Assembly: GCA_947846985.1 (NCBI GenBank)
Contig: CANTUZ010000011.1
Coordinates: 29,941,589-30,005,588, forward strand
Length of the DNA stretch: 64,000 bases
Source of the DNA: Fratercula arctica
Lineage: Eukaryota > Chordata > Aves > Charadriiformes > Alcidae
Direction of reading: 5' to 3'
The notes beneath the pieces were generated by a model. That model was not told where the DNA came from. It did not search any database and saw nothing but the letters and a program-made list of their open reading frames with translations. Of this stretch, positions 47,101-62,000 are shown piece by piece (the stretch's first letter is position 1; each line of letters opens with the position of its first letter). Position numbers and translations under genes: made by a program.

Positions 47101-50100
47101 CAGTGCAATGGCTTAGGTTGTGTTGTCTGGCGTGGGCTTTTGCCTGTGATACACAGCAGTAGATGGGATTTACATATATAAGATTTGAACCATAGTGTTC
47201 CCAATTGTTTTCCAGATGGGAAACAGAAAATCAGCAATGAAATCTTGTTCATGCTAACAGGCATTACATGAGAGGAAAGAAAAATCAAACACAAAAATGT
47301 TGATTGGGGAAATAGCCAGACATTCCCCAACCATGAGGAATGTCCAGAAATTTTACCATTTTAGTGGTGTTTGAGCATCTTCTTGAGAAACCTGTCCTTA
47401 CATAGGTCTCCAGAACTGTTTCTCTTCCTGCAGCATCTGGATGCTTTATCCTGGGTGCCATTCACAGACCCCGTAACGCATGCATGACGCTCCTTTCACC
47501 CTGAGACTGACTGAGATGTATCCGTCCAAGTTAGTTCAACAAAACTGTGAGGCAGCATCTGAAGGAGGAGGATACTGATCCTGACCAAAGGCATGGTGTC
47601 CCTGAGGTTGCACTGCACGTACCAGGCAACAGGCAGTGTGGCAAAAAAAAATTTACAAGCAAGCAAAAGACCAAATAGAAAAGGAAAGAAAACAATGCTA
47701 TTGCCTAACACAAAGAATGAGCTGGTCTCAAAGCAAATGCCTTTTCCACTGTAATGTTCATAACCTTTTGGACTGAAAAGGAACAGACCGGTGTTAGCAG
47801 CGTATAATATATCCAGGTGACTTAAAACAGGATTTTTTCTAATGAGATTAGCAAGCTACACATTACAATTCCCATAATGTTTCAACCTCAAGGCATTTTA
47901 ACTACATTTTTCATTTATCTTCCCCGGGATTTTCTAATTTGTGCCAGAATGCTTTCTTCACTTAAAACACAACTTTTTATCTCAGCACAAGTACTAATAG
48001 ACCACTTCAGACAAAACAACCAAAACTGCGGAACTCATACAAGAGCAAAAATCAACTGTGGCTTTCAATCAAAACATACAATACCATTAACACCTTTCTT
48101 TAAACAGTACCACCAAGTGCTGGCAGTGGTCTTTGGGATCAAGAAAAGAGTTAAGAAACCTGCACAATAGTGTGCTGATTCTGTGTTCACACATACAATT
48201 TTAAAAGCTGAGCTGACATGAAGCCAGTAAATGACCTAACTTCATTTGGAAGTCCTGCAGTGAATATTGTCCATGTCTTAGACTTAGGACTAATGTGGGG
48301 TGGAAAGGGGGTACCCAAATTCATGCTGAAATGCTGATAGACATTGTGAAAACAGCCTGTGATGGTGGAGGGAAATTTCTAGTAGACTAAGAAAAAGAAT
48401 CTGAGACAGAATGAGCTCTAACTCTACTGTCTGCTTGCACTCCCCTTCCAGCTGCAGCCGTGGGGATAGAGGGATCTGTCACCACTTTCATCTTGCTCCC
48501 CAGTGCTTATCACATTCCTGTCCCTGTCCCTCCCAAGCGCTGGTCTGGGTCCTCACATAACTGCTCCATCCCCAGTTCTTGACAAATAAGCCAGGTTAAA
48601 GATGGCAAGTGGCAGCAGGGGGCTGTAACCTCCTCAGCTGGCTGTGCAGCCAGAAGAGGATCTCCGAGCATGGTCTGAGCCTGAGTTCACTCTCAGGCTT
48701 AAACCAAGGATGAGCTGTTTCCACCACCGCCACGGTGTGCCCAGCCACAACCATCCCAGAAAAAGACCCTGACACGATGTCCTGTCCGTGCAGACCTGCT
48801 GGCAAGTACCCATTTGGAAAGCGGAGCTGAACACTGGAAAGCTCCTATCCACGTTTCCAGATCCTGAGCAACAGACTTTACACGATGTGCTGATTGAGGG
48901 GAAAAAAAAAAAAGTAAAGAACTCATGCCTTTGCTTTGCAACACGTAGCAACTCAGTAAGATAAATGACAAAAGCCTTTACTGTGGTGGAATAGTTACAT
49001 ACAATCACAATAAAATTCCACCTGTCAGCTCCAAAAGCACCCCACATGTAGAATTTACACAAGCTGAACTGGAGCTGGTTCAGGGCATGTCATAACAGTT
49101 AGTCATTTCTGCACTGTGCACTGTTAAAATTGGCCTCAAGATGAATTGAGTGCCTGTAAAGGGCAACCATATTTCAAGCAAACCAGGACATGCTCAGGGT
49201 AGTTGGACTGCCCCTTCAGCTGCATTCCAGTGCGTTTAATTTTTGCCACTCGGTTTTCATGAAAAATATTTCCAGTACACTTCCAAAAAATTCTGCAATC
49301 CAGTAAAAATACTTTGTGGTAAAACTTTGGAGAAGGAGGGAGCAGAAATGTATTAGTTTATATTGAAGGGATTTTGCATAGCATTATTCCAACGTACACT
49401 CCTAAGTGAAAAGTGGAATCACAAGAATTTTTTGCTCACAGAAGTTGTTTGCAATCTGTCAGTTCCCATAACAAAAATATGTCATTTCCAATCTAATAGC
49501 ATCACATGGGGTTTTTTGAATGGCAGCCTATTTTGTTTGTGTTCGTGATGCATTCCAGCAAAAGTTACTTCTGGTACAGAAGACAACATTAATAAAATGT
49601 AAATAAAAAGGGCACTGTAAATGATTTCACTCTCACTCCAGTTTTTCTCAAGGCGCTTTAACTCAAGAAATCTTCTCACTGTGTGCAAAACACTTTTGAA
49701 TCACGCCAGTGGTGCTGAGCACCCACATCCCTTTTGCAAGTCGACTTAACTTCAGGCAAAGAAGTATTGAGGAAATAATCAGGCACGGCCCTTCCCAGAA
49801 GCTGCGCATTACAGCAGTCAGTCTGACACAAATGAATAGAAATCCTCTTGGGCTTTCTCAGAAATTAATGCACCAATAATGCAAGATTAATATGTAATAA
49901 TGAGACAATTTTCTTCCATGTCACACAAATACATATACTGTATCGGCACACCACACGCACTTTGAAGCCAGCAAATTACACTGTCAGCAGCAAATACATT
50001 TCAGATGTAGCAACTAGAACAGTTGCTAGTGGCAATTTCACAGCAAAGGCTGCAGTGAAGCCCATGTCCCCTTTACCCACACAGCTGCAGTAAGTCTTCA

Positions 50101-52700
50101 GATGCCCTGGCGCACAGGTCAGACACTGGTAACACATTTTTAGCAGGGTATTTGCTTGATTTTGAACATAAATATTTTTGTAAACAATTCACTTTTACAA
50201 TGTTGCTATTCCCACGTTTCTCTGGATTTAAAATAAAAATAAAAATGCCCTCCGAAAAGCTTCAAAAACAGAACTCTCAGGCATCTTTAAACCTGTATTA
50301 TTAAAAAAAAAAAGAGAATCAGTTATCTTGGATTTCCAGTTATTACAGGTAACTTACACCACATGCAGTCCAGCCAAGTAGTTAAAACTTCCTCCCCTTT
50401 CTATTTCCTGATGCTACCAATACCCAGCTCACAAAATCCACCATTTGGGGAGATAATGAGAAATCCGAATGGCCAACTGGGCTGCAGGAGGTCTGTGGTG
50501 TCCTCTGGGGAGGCCAGAGGCTCTTCTGGGGATAAGGCATTGATCAAGGAGCGATGGGGCGGCAAGAAGTGATCACACATTAGAGAAAGAGAACACAGAA
50601 AAGGCAGCTATAACTTTGTCGCACGTCATTTTCGTACGAAACACTTCACAAACAACTGAAGACCTGCACAAACAACCTGAGGACCTGCAAATATGGGACA
50701 GAAGGCAAATGTCATTGCTTAATTCACTTAAAAGAAACATAGTACAGAAGTTGCAAACTTAAGTGCCACTTTAGTGACAGTTTATTCTTGATAAATAAAT
50801 CATTTATACACCTGACACAGCTCGTTTCTTCCTTTCATGATAATTATAGTTTTAGAAGACTCATTTAAGGGGTGCAAATTAATTTCCAAATTCCACCTAC
50901 TGTCAAAGAGTGTATTTTATTAGGTGATTAATTACCTGCAGGAGCACTTCAGGAGACACCTTGGAGGCAAATGAGGATTGCTGTGACAGCTCCTTTAAGA
51001 TACGGCTCTGCTCCTAAAGCCCGATGAGCCCAGAGATAAAATAACTGCATACAGGTGTTATCATCCACAACACCTTGGGATGTTTGTGCTTCAGAGAAGT
51101 GCATTTCCCATCTAGAACACGCAATTATTTGCCTCGATGCTATAGCCCTTGCTTTGTGAGAAGTCCCATAAACTGCCTGGGGTCGGGTCCACCTCCACAG
51201 AAGAACGCGAGAACAGCGTGGGGAACTGCTCTTCCCTCAACCTCAGTGCACTCCTGAGGTCTTCCGCACTCCCAAAAACACAGACCACTTGGCCTTCTCC
51301 AGCTTATATGCCCAGATGAAATACAACTAGTTTCAAGATTCCAAAAATTTGGGCCAAAAATACTTATTGTAAGATTTATATATGTCAGTTACAGAGGTGG
51401 CAGGATTTATAACAAATTTTACCGTGGTTTCTGTGCTGTCATTTCAGACCTCTACACTGACTGGAGATTTCAGAAGACCTACGCTCTTCGCAGTGCAGCA
51501 AAAAGATCTAGACATGTGCCACGTAGCTCCTCTTTGCAACTGAGTTTGGTGCCCAAAGATCACAGTGAGAAGAAACCAACGCAGTCCAGCACAGATTATA
51601 TACACACTATACATATCTCTACACAACATGGTCACCTTGACACATCATCTAGATACTGAAAAAGTCTCTATAGAAAAACCGCTCTTCCAGTTACACAAGT
51701 GGAGAAATGTAGAGTTTAACAAACTTTATAATCTTTATCCACCTGTTTTACTCAAGTCTCTTATTGTACATGATACCCAAAGCACTGCTGCCACAAGCAT
51801 AGCACTACACCGGTCTTTCCCAGGAATTACAGTATTATGGAGAAAATGAGTTCCAAAGGCCGTTGACCAAGGGCAAAGCCTGTTCCCAGCATGTTTGTCT
51901 AACCAATTTTAATGGCTTCTCCTGATGGATGGACCACTCAGATGATCAGCTCAGGTGCTGCTTTTTTGGATAGTTCCCCAGAGCAATTTAAGTCATTACT
52001 TCTTTGCCTTCTCATCACAGACATAGGGATCGATTTTTCTTTTCTCCGTCACAGAAAATTTTCACGTACTTGTCTTTATTCATCATTTTTCCTCCCTGTG
52101 GCTTTTCCAATGCTTTTCCTCCCTTTCACGCACAAGGACATCAGTCTCAAAGACTGCCAAAGGCAATTCTCACTGTGTATTTCATAAGCAAGCTTAAGCC
52201 AGATTGTTTGCAAAAGCTGGTTAAGTCTAAACCACCATTAACCCTTCAAGTTTGGGAGAAAAAGAAAATATTCTGAATAGTCTAAGAGAGATTCTCTCAT
52301 CTAACAGGAATTAATTTCTTCTTCTGATTTCAGGCTATTGGGATGTCACAATCTCCCTTCAGTATGCATGGAAGGGGGAACATCAGAGCTGAACATGTAT
52401 GAAGTGGGAGAAAAGAACAGAAAACCAGATTTTGAAGATCTGAGAACTTTTTACTCTCTAACATAACAATAATGAAAGACACAAAGTCTTTTCAGCAGCA
52501 TTTTGCAAAGCTGAGGATACGTGGTGAATGGAAGGATTGCTCTGGACCCTGAAAAGACCACCTGAAGCTAGAATGTGTCCACAGCAGTTGTAGTTTTCAA
52601 GATGTGGATGCCTAGGGCTAGTGTGACTTTCTATTAAATAAGTATAAGCCCTTGACATAACTCACAGCTAAAACAAGATCAGAAAGCTACTTGCTGCACT

Positions 52701-52725
52701 TTCTCTCTCTCTCTCCCTCTCTCTC
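52701..52725. repeat. (CT)n simple repeat
   Basis: ttctctctctctctccctct followed by ctctc is a pyrimidine microsatellite. It is followed by an A/C-rich stretch with AAC repeats to about 52,805. Confidence 0.85.
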
Positions 52726-53930
52726 AAAAGAAAAATCTACAAAAAACCCCAACAACCAACAACAACAGCAGCAAAACAAAAAACTCAACAACCAACAACA
52801 CCACACAAACTTCCCAGAAAAACAATCACATCACAGCGAAGATCAAACTGGAAACTATTGCTCCAAATCTGCCCTTGGTTAAGTATAGAGCCTTCCACCA
52901 CTCAACAGTTGTTACAAGGTTAGAGACAGAAGTCTCATCTAAAATATCAAATAACCCCAAAGTAATTAACCAACTCTGACAAACACTGTACTACAAACCT
53001 ACTTCGATTTTAACCCGTATAATAAGCTGGAAACTTCCAGTCGAACATTCTGTATTTTCTCATTTGCCCACATACGCTTGTTATTAAAACCACATGAGGG
53101 CACTGAATCATTTCATGGTTCGTTTAGAGACAAACACGCAGAAAATTGTGGGAAACAAGTATAACCCTAAGAGTCTGTGCAAGCCTGTGTAGTCTGAGGC
53201 ATGCTGTGGTGCAGAAGCCTGAGCCACAGGACTGTTATTCTGGGGCTCAAAAGTGAACAGGAGAGAAGTCACCATATATGTACACTGAATTTCTGAGTAG
53301 ATTGTTAGCAAAGTCAGACAGTGTGACAGTTTCAACCCTCAGTGCCTTGCAAAATGCCACGTGTCTGCTCAACTGTTAGTTCACAACAAAAACCCTTAGT
53401 AGGGCAGTAGGATAGTCTTTCATTTCTAAAACTGGTGTGGCAGTCAGGAGAACTCTTCAACTGCATAGGAAGTTAGGAGCATAACCTCAGGCAAAGCACT
53501 CAATCTTTCTGGATCTGACATCTGGAAAAAATGGTAGCCCTTCATCTTGCCCATTGGACTATAAGGTCATAAGCTCAAACATGACCTTTTGCTGTGAGGA
53601 CAGTCAGTAAAACAGTAAGGCTTTCCTTTTGATCTGGTCTGTATGGATTATTCATATTACAGCAGTGGCTGAAGGACCCAAACGTGCCAGCTCAGATACG
53701 CAATGATAACAGACATAAAGTCTACCTGAGAATACAACCTCTTTCCATTAATGATTACTGTTGCATTCAGAAGCATGAATTCCCTGAAGTGAAAAACCTC
53801 TGGATGACTATTTTCTATAAGAATACATCTCACCTATGGATCTTATTCTCCAGCAACACAAGGGACATTCATATTATGCCTGCAGATCTCCAATTTTCCT
53901 TTGAAGCCTAAAGTAGCACATACATGACCC

Positions 53931-53953
53931 TTTTTTTTTTTTTTTTTTTTTTT
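53931..53953. repeat. Poly-T run (23 T)
   Basis: An uninterrupted T tract in the large SLC25A26 intron. No flanking retroelement body was recognised. Confidence 0.9.
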
Positions 53954-54279
53954 GTGGAGCTCTCTATCAGGACTGTAAAAGGTCAGATCCTGACACTGTA
54001 AAACAAACATTTCTCATAGCTGCAAGATCTCAACTTTTCTCTTACAGAGGTGTATGTACACACATAAAAGAGATTGTCCATGGAACCAAATGCTTCAAGG
54101 TAAAACGAAACCATTAAATGATGAGGTCTTCCAGGAAGTTCTAGGGGAGACCTCTCAAAGTCAACTCTGATCAAACGGCTATCTACTAGAAAGCTTCACA
54201 AAGCAATCATTTGTGAAGAAAGACAAAGATAATAAAGCTAAAGCTCTATAAACCATCTGGTCAGATAAGGGAGACACAT

Positions 54280-54488
54280 TTCTCACAAGAACACTGGAAA
54301 GGGTTGTCAAGCATTGGAGCAGGCTGCCCAGGGAAGTGGTGGAATCACCACCGGAGATATTTAAAAGACATGTAGATGTGGCGCTTAGAGACATGGTTTA
54401 ATGGTGGACTTGGCAGTGTTAGGTTAACGGTTGGACTCGAAGATCTTAAAGGTCCTTTCCAACCTAAATGATTCTATAATTCTATGAT
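54280..54488 (+). mobile_element. CR1 LINE fragment, 3' end
   Basis: + oriented CR1 of the subfamily ending 'ggcagtgttaggttaacggt', 'ggactcgaagatcttaaagg', then 'tccaacctaaatgattctat' with repeated attctat units at the very end. It is 5'-truncated at about 210 bases and includes the shared 'gcaggctgcccaggg' segment. Confidence 0.9.
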
Positions 54489-56502
54489 TACCTGTAGCTT
54501 TACAAGGACAGTAACGGCACTCAAAAGCACTAATGAAAATCTCAGATCTCAGCCTTCCACTGATGTTTCCACATTGCTCCTATTAATGTAATTCTATAAA
54601 CTGGAATTTCTAACTGGTATTAATGAGGCAGTAAACATCCCATTTCAGAAGAGGGAGCTGTAATTTCAGACAGCTGCATATGTAAAACTCCATCTCATGC
54701 TAAATAGCTGAGTCCTGAAGAGGGAAAACAAAGAAAGCCCAGCCAGGTTCCTATGACCGAGACTTCTGATACTTCTGAGGAATGGTTGGAAAGGTGGAAG
54801 AGAGGGGACAGGGAAGGTCACAAGATTAACAAGCATGTAACAAAGACAGAACAGTATCCATCAAGAAAATGATTAATGCAATCATTTCAGAACTAGGGAA
54901 AGAGATGGCTTTAGTACCAAAAATCCTAAGTATATACTAAACTTGTATTTTTGACCAAGCTTTGGGGTATTAGAAAATTGTATTTGTTGCTCTCTACTGC
55001 TCTAGGAAGAACTATTCATTCTCACCCCACTTGCAACACTGGTGAACTGCTGACACAAGACAATCCTTTTCTCCTGTTTGTTTCTGAACAGAAATAAAGC
55101 TTTTTCCATGAGGAAAATCCATGTCTTTGAAGGAAAGAACTTTATAGTGCGATCTAAATATTCATCAAAGCTCTACTTGTAACAGCAGGAACTTAGCACA
55201 AGGAGGCAGGTGGGGTGAATAAGAATTTATGGGATGTCTGTAGACATATTAAATATCCTAAGTTCTTCAAAGCACAGGTAACAGTGAAATGGAGTTTACA
55301 GACACAGTTGATTTAAAATATGCACGGTCTCAATCTATACTCAATACCGTCTCATATTAAAACACATTCAGAAGATACCATCTGCTCTTTATAGGCACTG
55401 GTAAGCAAAAGGTTTTCTGTCAGTGTAAGCACAGGCATTAAAGGATATATTGGGGTAAAGCTCATGCTAAAAAGGGAAGCAACACTCAACTCTGCATTCT
55501 TGCATCCAAATGTACGCCATATCACTGTGCCCACATTCATGATACTTCACTTTCCAAAACTTCTAAAATGCTTTTGGGAAACAGGATTTTCTAATGTTGT
55601 AATTTCTTTACTGTCAAAGGACAATTTGATCGTTTCTCTGTTAGGCAACAAACTTCTTTTATCTCCTGATTATTCTCATGGAAAAATACAAGAAGGAGAA
55701 AGACAAGGTACTAGTAATTTCCTGTTAATTCAACATGCTTCGTCAAGTAAAGAAACCAGGATATCTTCCATCTAGATGCCTGCAAGCAGCCTGACCCTGC
55801 AAACATCTAATTCAAGCAGTTCACACTTAAGTTAACAGGAGCTTGGAGAGCAGAACAGCTCTTAATACACAGAAATGCCAACAGTTCCATTTTATTGTGA
55901 CTTTTCTTTACTATACTAAAATACTTCAAAACACACTTGTGCAAAAATCTTTTCCATTCCAGTAATGTGGAATGTTAAGATGTGACTGAACAGAAAAGCT
56001 TTAGGGTCACAAAATGCTATCCAGTTTTACTGTCTCAGATCCAAATTGTAGCCTGGGTATCCATTTTCCAATAGAACTAACACACGTAGGGAGCTTTATG
56101 CTCTCTAAACTGTTATTAAGCTGCACTATAAATTTAATTATGGAAACACCTTTGACAGGATTAAATAGTAGTGCTCGTAGTCAGAAATAAGATCACCAAT
56201 GGTAGAAATAACATCGGTAGATTTACACAAAACCTGACTACCCGTGCTGAGTCTTAAAAGAAGCAAAGTACTAGACACTTCAAAAGAAAAAGATTTCTAA
56301 GCCCATTCAAACACCTGTAACAGTTTTCTGGTATGGATACAATTAATTGAAAATAAACCAACAATGGCAAAACTCCACCTCTGCAAACATATAGTATTTG
56401 CAAGTCAGATTCATGGTGGGTAAGGGCCATTACAACCCAATGCATATACAACACCATGCAATTCTATTATCTTGGCTTTAACCTGCCTGATCCACCCTCA
56501 GA

Positions 56503-56505
<3 letters not shown>

Positions 56506-56534
<29 letters not shown>
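56506..56534. repeat. Poly-T run (29 T)
   Basis: An uninterrupted run of 29 T after 'cctcagagga', the longest homopolymer in the window. On the sense strand of SLC25A26 it is poly-A. Confidence 0.92.
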
Positions 56535-56537
<3 letters not shown>

Positions 56538-58847
56538 ATTTCAGGAATTCCACTACAATAAACTATGGAATTCTGTTCATAGAGAGAAAATTCCATAACT
56601 AAATCTTCAATTAAATGGTCTCATATCTACCAGGAAATGGAGAGTGGTACCTCAGACCTGCGTCATGGTTTGGTTACTCGCAGACTATCCATAACAAAGA
56701 CTGAAAGGACATCTGCGCTGATGAAGTCTGAGGACATTTTGTACCAAGAAGTCTTCCTCATTTTTAATACCTGAGTGGTTTCAGGAGTGCCCTGAACTAA
56801 ACCTTCAACTTGCTAATCTCCACAGGTATTTGGACTGCAGCCCATGTATTTTCAATGCACACCTGAGACACAATAAATGACAATATTTGGTTAGTACAGT
56901 AAAACTCAGTGCCTTTGCCCACTACTAATACTATAACACGGTCCTGATACAATCCAAATGTCACTGGCATTGTTGGGTTTTGCCTTCCACCAGCTCCAAC
57001 TACACAATGTCTGGACGGTAAAATTTTACTTAATCGCTTGGATAATAATACTTAAATCAGTACTAAGGTTTCCATCTCCACCATATGCTTATAATCTGGC
57101 TCCAAAAAATTAATTCTTTCACTGCCGTACCAAGTAAGCAATAGAACAGAAGCTATTCAATCAGATATTTACTGACATGTTGTCTCTGACTGTATAAAGG
57201 TGCGGTTTTAGACTGGGCTGCTATTGAAGCAGTGTATGAAATTTTCCTCTTTTTCCCTCTCCTTAGCTTTTGAATTCACCATCTGATTTTAGGCAAATAA
57301 GACAGAGGTAGGCACAAAGCTCCTAAAACTTCTGTGAACATCAAACAAACATCTCAAACACGTCTGTAAGCATCTCGATTGAGCAGAGAGACTCAATTTG
57401 GCAAGGCCACTTTGCAGGAAAGGCTGCAGAAGGAGCTCAGTAGTTACCCGTGTGGTTCCCAGCCAGGGGACGTGCCCCAGCATCTGTTATCACCTGCTCA
57501 ACCAACAGCTCAGGGCTGTGCGATGGAGCCTGGGGGCTGCAAAAGCAGAGCTGGAATCAGTGCAGTAGGGAAAGCAGGGATGTTGTGGATTACAGGTCCA
57601 TAGGAAAGCATGGTTTTGCTGTTTATAGAACTACTTCAGTGAAGGTACTATGGCCTTGGGAACAGTACGGTGGACATAAATCACACCATGTGCAGAGATG
57701 ACTAGGTGACTGTATGGGGAAGGCGGTATGCACACACCTAAACAGCCTTTCAGGATTTCCTGCAGAAAACAGAACCATCCGAAACACGGGGGGTGAGGGG
57801 GGACACGACCACAGATGAAACAACAAAGAAAACAAAAAGCCACTGCAGACCTGTGTAAATAAATGTTGAAGCTGCTTAAACCCCAAGGATTTCTGGTCTG
57901 TGGTGCTGGATTAAAGAGTAAAGCAAGAGACGATGAGATTCTGCCTGTATTCTGCTCTCAAAGAAACATACCACACAAAAGAAAGACCGGCAGCAGAAAG
58001 AAGATCCAGTGTTTGGGGATCAGTGTACAACTATTAAAGGTGAAATGTTCTTTAACAGGGTTCTCCAACATACAGCCTCTGTGGGGAAGCTCTGTAGACA
58101 ATTTACAGAGCCCTTTCCCAAGCTCAGAGCACCACTAAGTCTTTCTTGGCCACAAAATGTTATCTCTGGCCGTTTAGGACATGTTCAGAGAACATGTTTA
58201 GTTCTCCCGAGAAGATGGGGAAATCTGCAAGGCCAACAGGCCAGCCGACATCTGAGGAACAGCTGCTAAGAACTTTAGAAGTTCCAGGGACCTTAAAGTT
58301 GATTAAAAATAGAAATAATTTAATCAAGGTCACATTTGTCCTGAGAAAGAAGGAATTCTCTTTAAATACACAGTATTTTGTTACAGTAGAAGTACTCCCT
58401 GTGCTGGCAATTCACAGACCCTGAGAAAATAAATACTTTAAGTTGTTCAAGGCCGTCCCATCAAACATTAACCTCAGCAAGTGGTCCCATGTTTCAGTGT
58501 CTGCCCCACAACCCAGGCAGGATCTTCCAGCTACCTACTTAGCACAAAATTCTTATTGGATCCTTGAGCTGGCTTCTTCCTACCTATATTACCCAGGTCT
58601 GCTCACTTTTTTAATTAAAAATGGGGGTAAATTCCAGATAAAGGAAATTTCGCCACGGGAATAGTTCTGTTACACACACAAGAGACATTTCCAACTCATA
58701 TACTTAATAGATAAAAAGCTAAACCAGATTTAAGCACTTAAGCAGCCTTATCTGTTTCTGGAAATACTAAGCTCCTTCCCCACTATTAGTGGGAGCTCCA
58801 CATATCTGGTGGTTTTTGGGAGCACATGAAGGTAAAATGAAATCACA

Positions 58848-59032
58848 GGTGAGAGGACACTGGAACAGCGTCCCCAGGAAAGTGGCCATGGCACCAAGAC
58901 TGTCAGAGTTCAAGGAGCATCTGGACAATGCTCTTAGTCATATGATTCTGTTTTAGCTATTCCTGCAAGGAGTAAGGAGTTGGACTCGATGATCCTTATG
59001 GATCCCTTCCAACTTGAGATAGTCTGATTCTT
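58848..59032 (+). mobile_element. CR1 LINE fragment, 3' end (diverged)
   Basis: + oriented CR1-type 3' end: 'gtgagaggacactggaacag', 'gtccccaggaaagtggccatgg' in pieces, 'gagttggactcgatgatcct', 'cccttccaacttgagatagt' and 'ctgattct' at the end. It is more diverged than the copies near 6 kb and 37 kb. Confidence 0.82.
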
Positions 59033-62000
59033 TTTATGTCCCTCAGTAATCCATAGGATTCCTGTGGCCTGAATTAGTTAATTCCTAAACTGCTGGGACT
59101 GTCAAGAAAACGATCCTTTTGCATTCCCTTCTTTATGTTCCATACTGTTGAAGTAAATTAACAAAAGAATTTAGTTTGTCAAACCACAGATATTCATATG
59201 CTTACCTGAGAGGCATCACACTTGGTGGTCTGGAAATTTTTAAAAGCACACAGAACTAAACATGAGCTGGACAAAACGAGGAAAGGTACTTTTAGTCACT
59301 CTGAGCACAGAACATAAATGGGCAGATTGATTTTTCCTAGCGCTGGCTGCAATGAATACATCCCAGGGCATGAGGGGTGATGGAGCAGTGGAACAAGGAG
59401 GTATTCTTCACTGATTTTGAAGGTTTTGTTTGTGCCCAATGGCTTAAGAAATTTGTTCATCCTTCCTTGAAGACTACATTTGTAACGCTGTACCATTGCT
59501 GGGGTGAGTCAGAGGTTAAGTTACTGGCCGGATAAATTCCAACAGCACAATTTATGTTCACCTGACCCGTGGATCTGTGCAACATATGGACCCAGATATT
59601 AGAGTAAAACAAAGGACTAAAGATCTTTTGCATCTTGCCTTTCTCCACTCTGAAAAGGCCATGGCCCTCTAGGATCTCACACAGAATTCTCTCCCCATGG
59701 TTTGCCAACCCCAAACATTTATTTTTAACTGTTTCTTCCTCATTCAAATTGTTTTTGTTTTCCTTCGTCTATTTTCTCTCACAGGCATCTGGAACATCTA
59801 GGCAAGGTGAGTCATCATGCACGGAAGCCATGGCATTTCACCAGCCTCTCATATCACACAACTACACTGCCTTCTTCAAACACTCTCCTAAAATTCTGAA
59901 TCAAGCATCAACAAGCACAAAATAGGCTCTAAAAAGTACAGGAATGAAAACAAAGACATCAGGGCTCTTTTGTTGGCTAGTGTTTGAAACTTCACCATAG
60001 CATCTAGTTCACTTCTCAGACCTTTTTTCCAAGGTCATTAGATGTATACACACTTCTCTGTTTTAAAAGCAGCTCATATTTTACATATTCACATCAGTCT
60101 GAGAGATGCAGATCATAAAAAGCACAGTGAGAAGACACAGTAACATCTAAGTTTATCCAGAGAACGTTTATCCACCAGGCACATTCATATTGTCTCTCAA
60201 CAGAGCGTATGACGTATCATAACATTGGGGAAAGGAACGTTTCAGTGATCTGTAGAGGCACCATGAGCTTTATTCTTCTTCCAGTCAATGACAGCTGAGG
60301 CCAGAAGTGCCTGACCTGCTACAGACATTCCCGGGCTTAGTTTCTAATTGCATTCTTTCAGAAACTACATGTTCTGAAAATAACAGTTAGTACCGTTAAA
60401 TATTCAGAATAAGCATCTCTCAACTACTTAAAATTCAAAACGAATGGATTAAACGCGCATCTAGACTTACAACCAAAGTGAAAAAGCACTAGAGAGCATT
60501 GGTGGCAGAGCTGTGACTCCAAAACAAAATTCCTACTCATTACTTTAAGATGAAGCGTTAGCACTCATAGAAAACATGCATATATTTCAGAGCACCAAAA
60601 AGGTTAATGACTAAAGGAATGCATAAAATATAATCTCGTGAGATAGTTTTGATACTAGAGACAATCAAAAGAGGACTAACATTCTTCAGAATCTAATTCT
60701 ACCAAATCCCAGTGCTTCAATTTACAAAACAAATCCTGCTGAGATTCAGTCCCAAAGCCCTGAGAGAGGCACCCCTTTTACCTTCTCAGAGCAGCCCCCA
60801 TGGGCCTGTTGCTCTTCATCATACCCTCTTAACCAGTTCCAAGCCCAGTGAGCCCATGTCTTCCCAACTGGTCAAGCCAGAATCTTCAGCTTGAACAACC
60901 AGCTGAGCAAAAAAAAATTTACGTAGCGCAATGGTACAAACTACTCAAGCTAAGGCTAAAGAGTAAAATTGTCACTGAATCATTCCTCTTAGAAAACGCA
61001 CTCTATCGAAACTTCTGAAAGAGTTAAAAACAAAAAGATAGATGGTCGCTGCAGCGGCGTTCTCTCTTTGTTTTTAAACACCAGTACAGAAACCAAAGGC
61101 CTTTAGAACTGGAAAGAGGAAAATACCCCACTGACAGCATCCACAAACATTTCTCACGTTGAAAATTACATGCGTGACCCATTTCCTTTCTGCAGTGTGC
61201 CCCTTTGCAAAACATGAAGCCTTGCACCCAGCCAGGGCACATGACAAGAACCCTCAAGCTTCCATTAGTGAGTGCATTGCTCCCAAAGGGAAATCAAGGG
61301 AGATAAGAAAGCACAAAATCAGTTGAAAAATCTTCTTCCTATCGTCAAGTCTTTAGACCAAGTGTGGAATCAAACACAAGACCTTACACAACACTAAGAG
61401 CACTAATTCCTCCTACTGCACCTCAGTGTTCTTGCTGTTGCCTATCCTCAGCAGTTCCTTGTCCTCCACTGTTGTCTTCTTTTTCGTGACAGCTCCAGCT
61501 GAATTTTGATGTCAACTCCTTCTCTCATATCACTCTATATCTACATACCTCAGGGTTCTTCGGATGTGTACAGCTTTACCTGCCTGCCCTGACACAGAAG
61601 TGAAATCCTCTGCCAAACACTGCAGACATGGGATGAAGCACTCCAAAGCTGCCAAGAATTTTCATGGTGAGAACTTCTCTTTCCAAAACATCTTCTCTGC
61701 CCATAGCTTTGTTAGCTGTTCTTTTGGTTATTACTTTTCAGACACAAAAAACCGCGATGTTCCAAAGACTTTGCAACAAAGATGAGGGACCACCATGCAG
61801 TCACCCTGCAGAAGCCTCTGCCACACAGGTCTGGGAGACCCATGGGCTTGGGTTGTACCCCAACTTGTCATCCTACAATTCTGCTACTGATGGGAGCATG
61901 ACTTGGCCCACAAAGATTAAAAGTTTATCTGCGTAAGATGATGTTTTGCAAGGCAGGATACAGAAATAAATAAGGGCATTTTGGAGGAGAGTCTTGAAGG

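Noticed and set aside
48890..48990. - strand peptide LLRVAKQRHE resembling the carrier segment VPSEVVKQRAQ
   Set aside because: Only a few residues agree, the flanking residues do not match the carrier and no splice sites bound it.
59500..59600. - strand peptide CAVGIYPASN resembling GFHGIYAGVPSA of the carrier
   Set aside because: The match is limited to GIY, the following residues differ and there is no exon structure.
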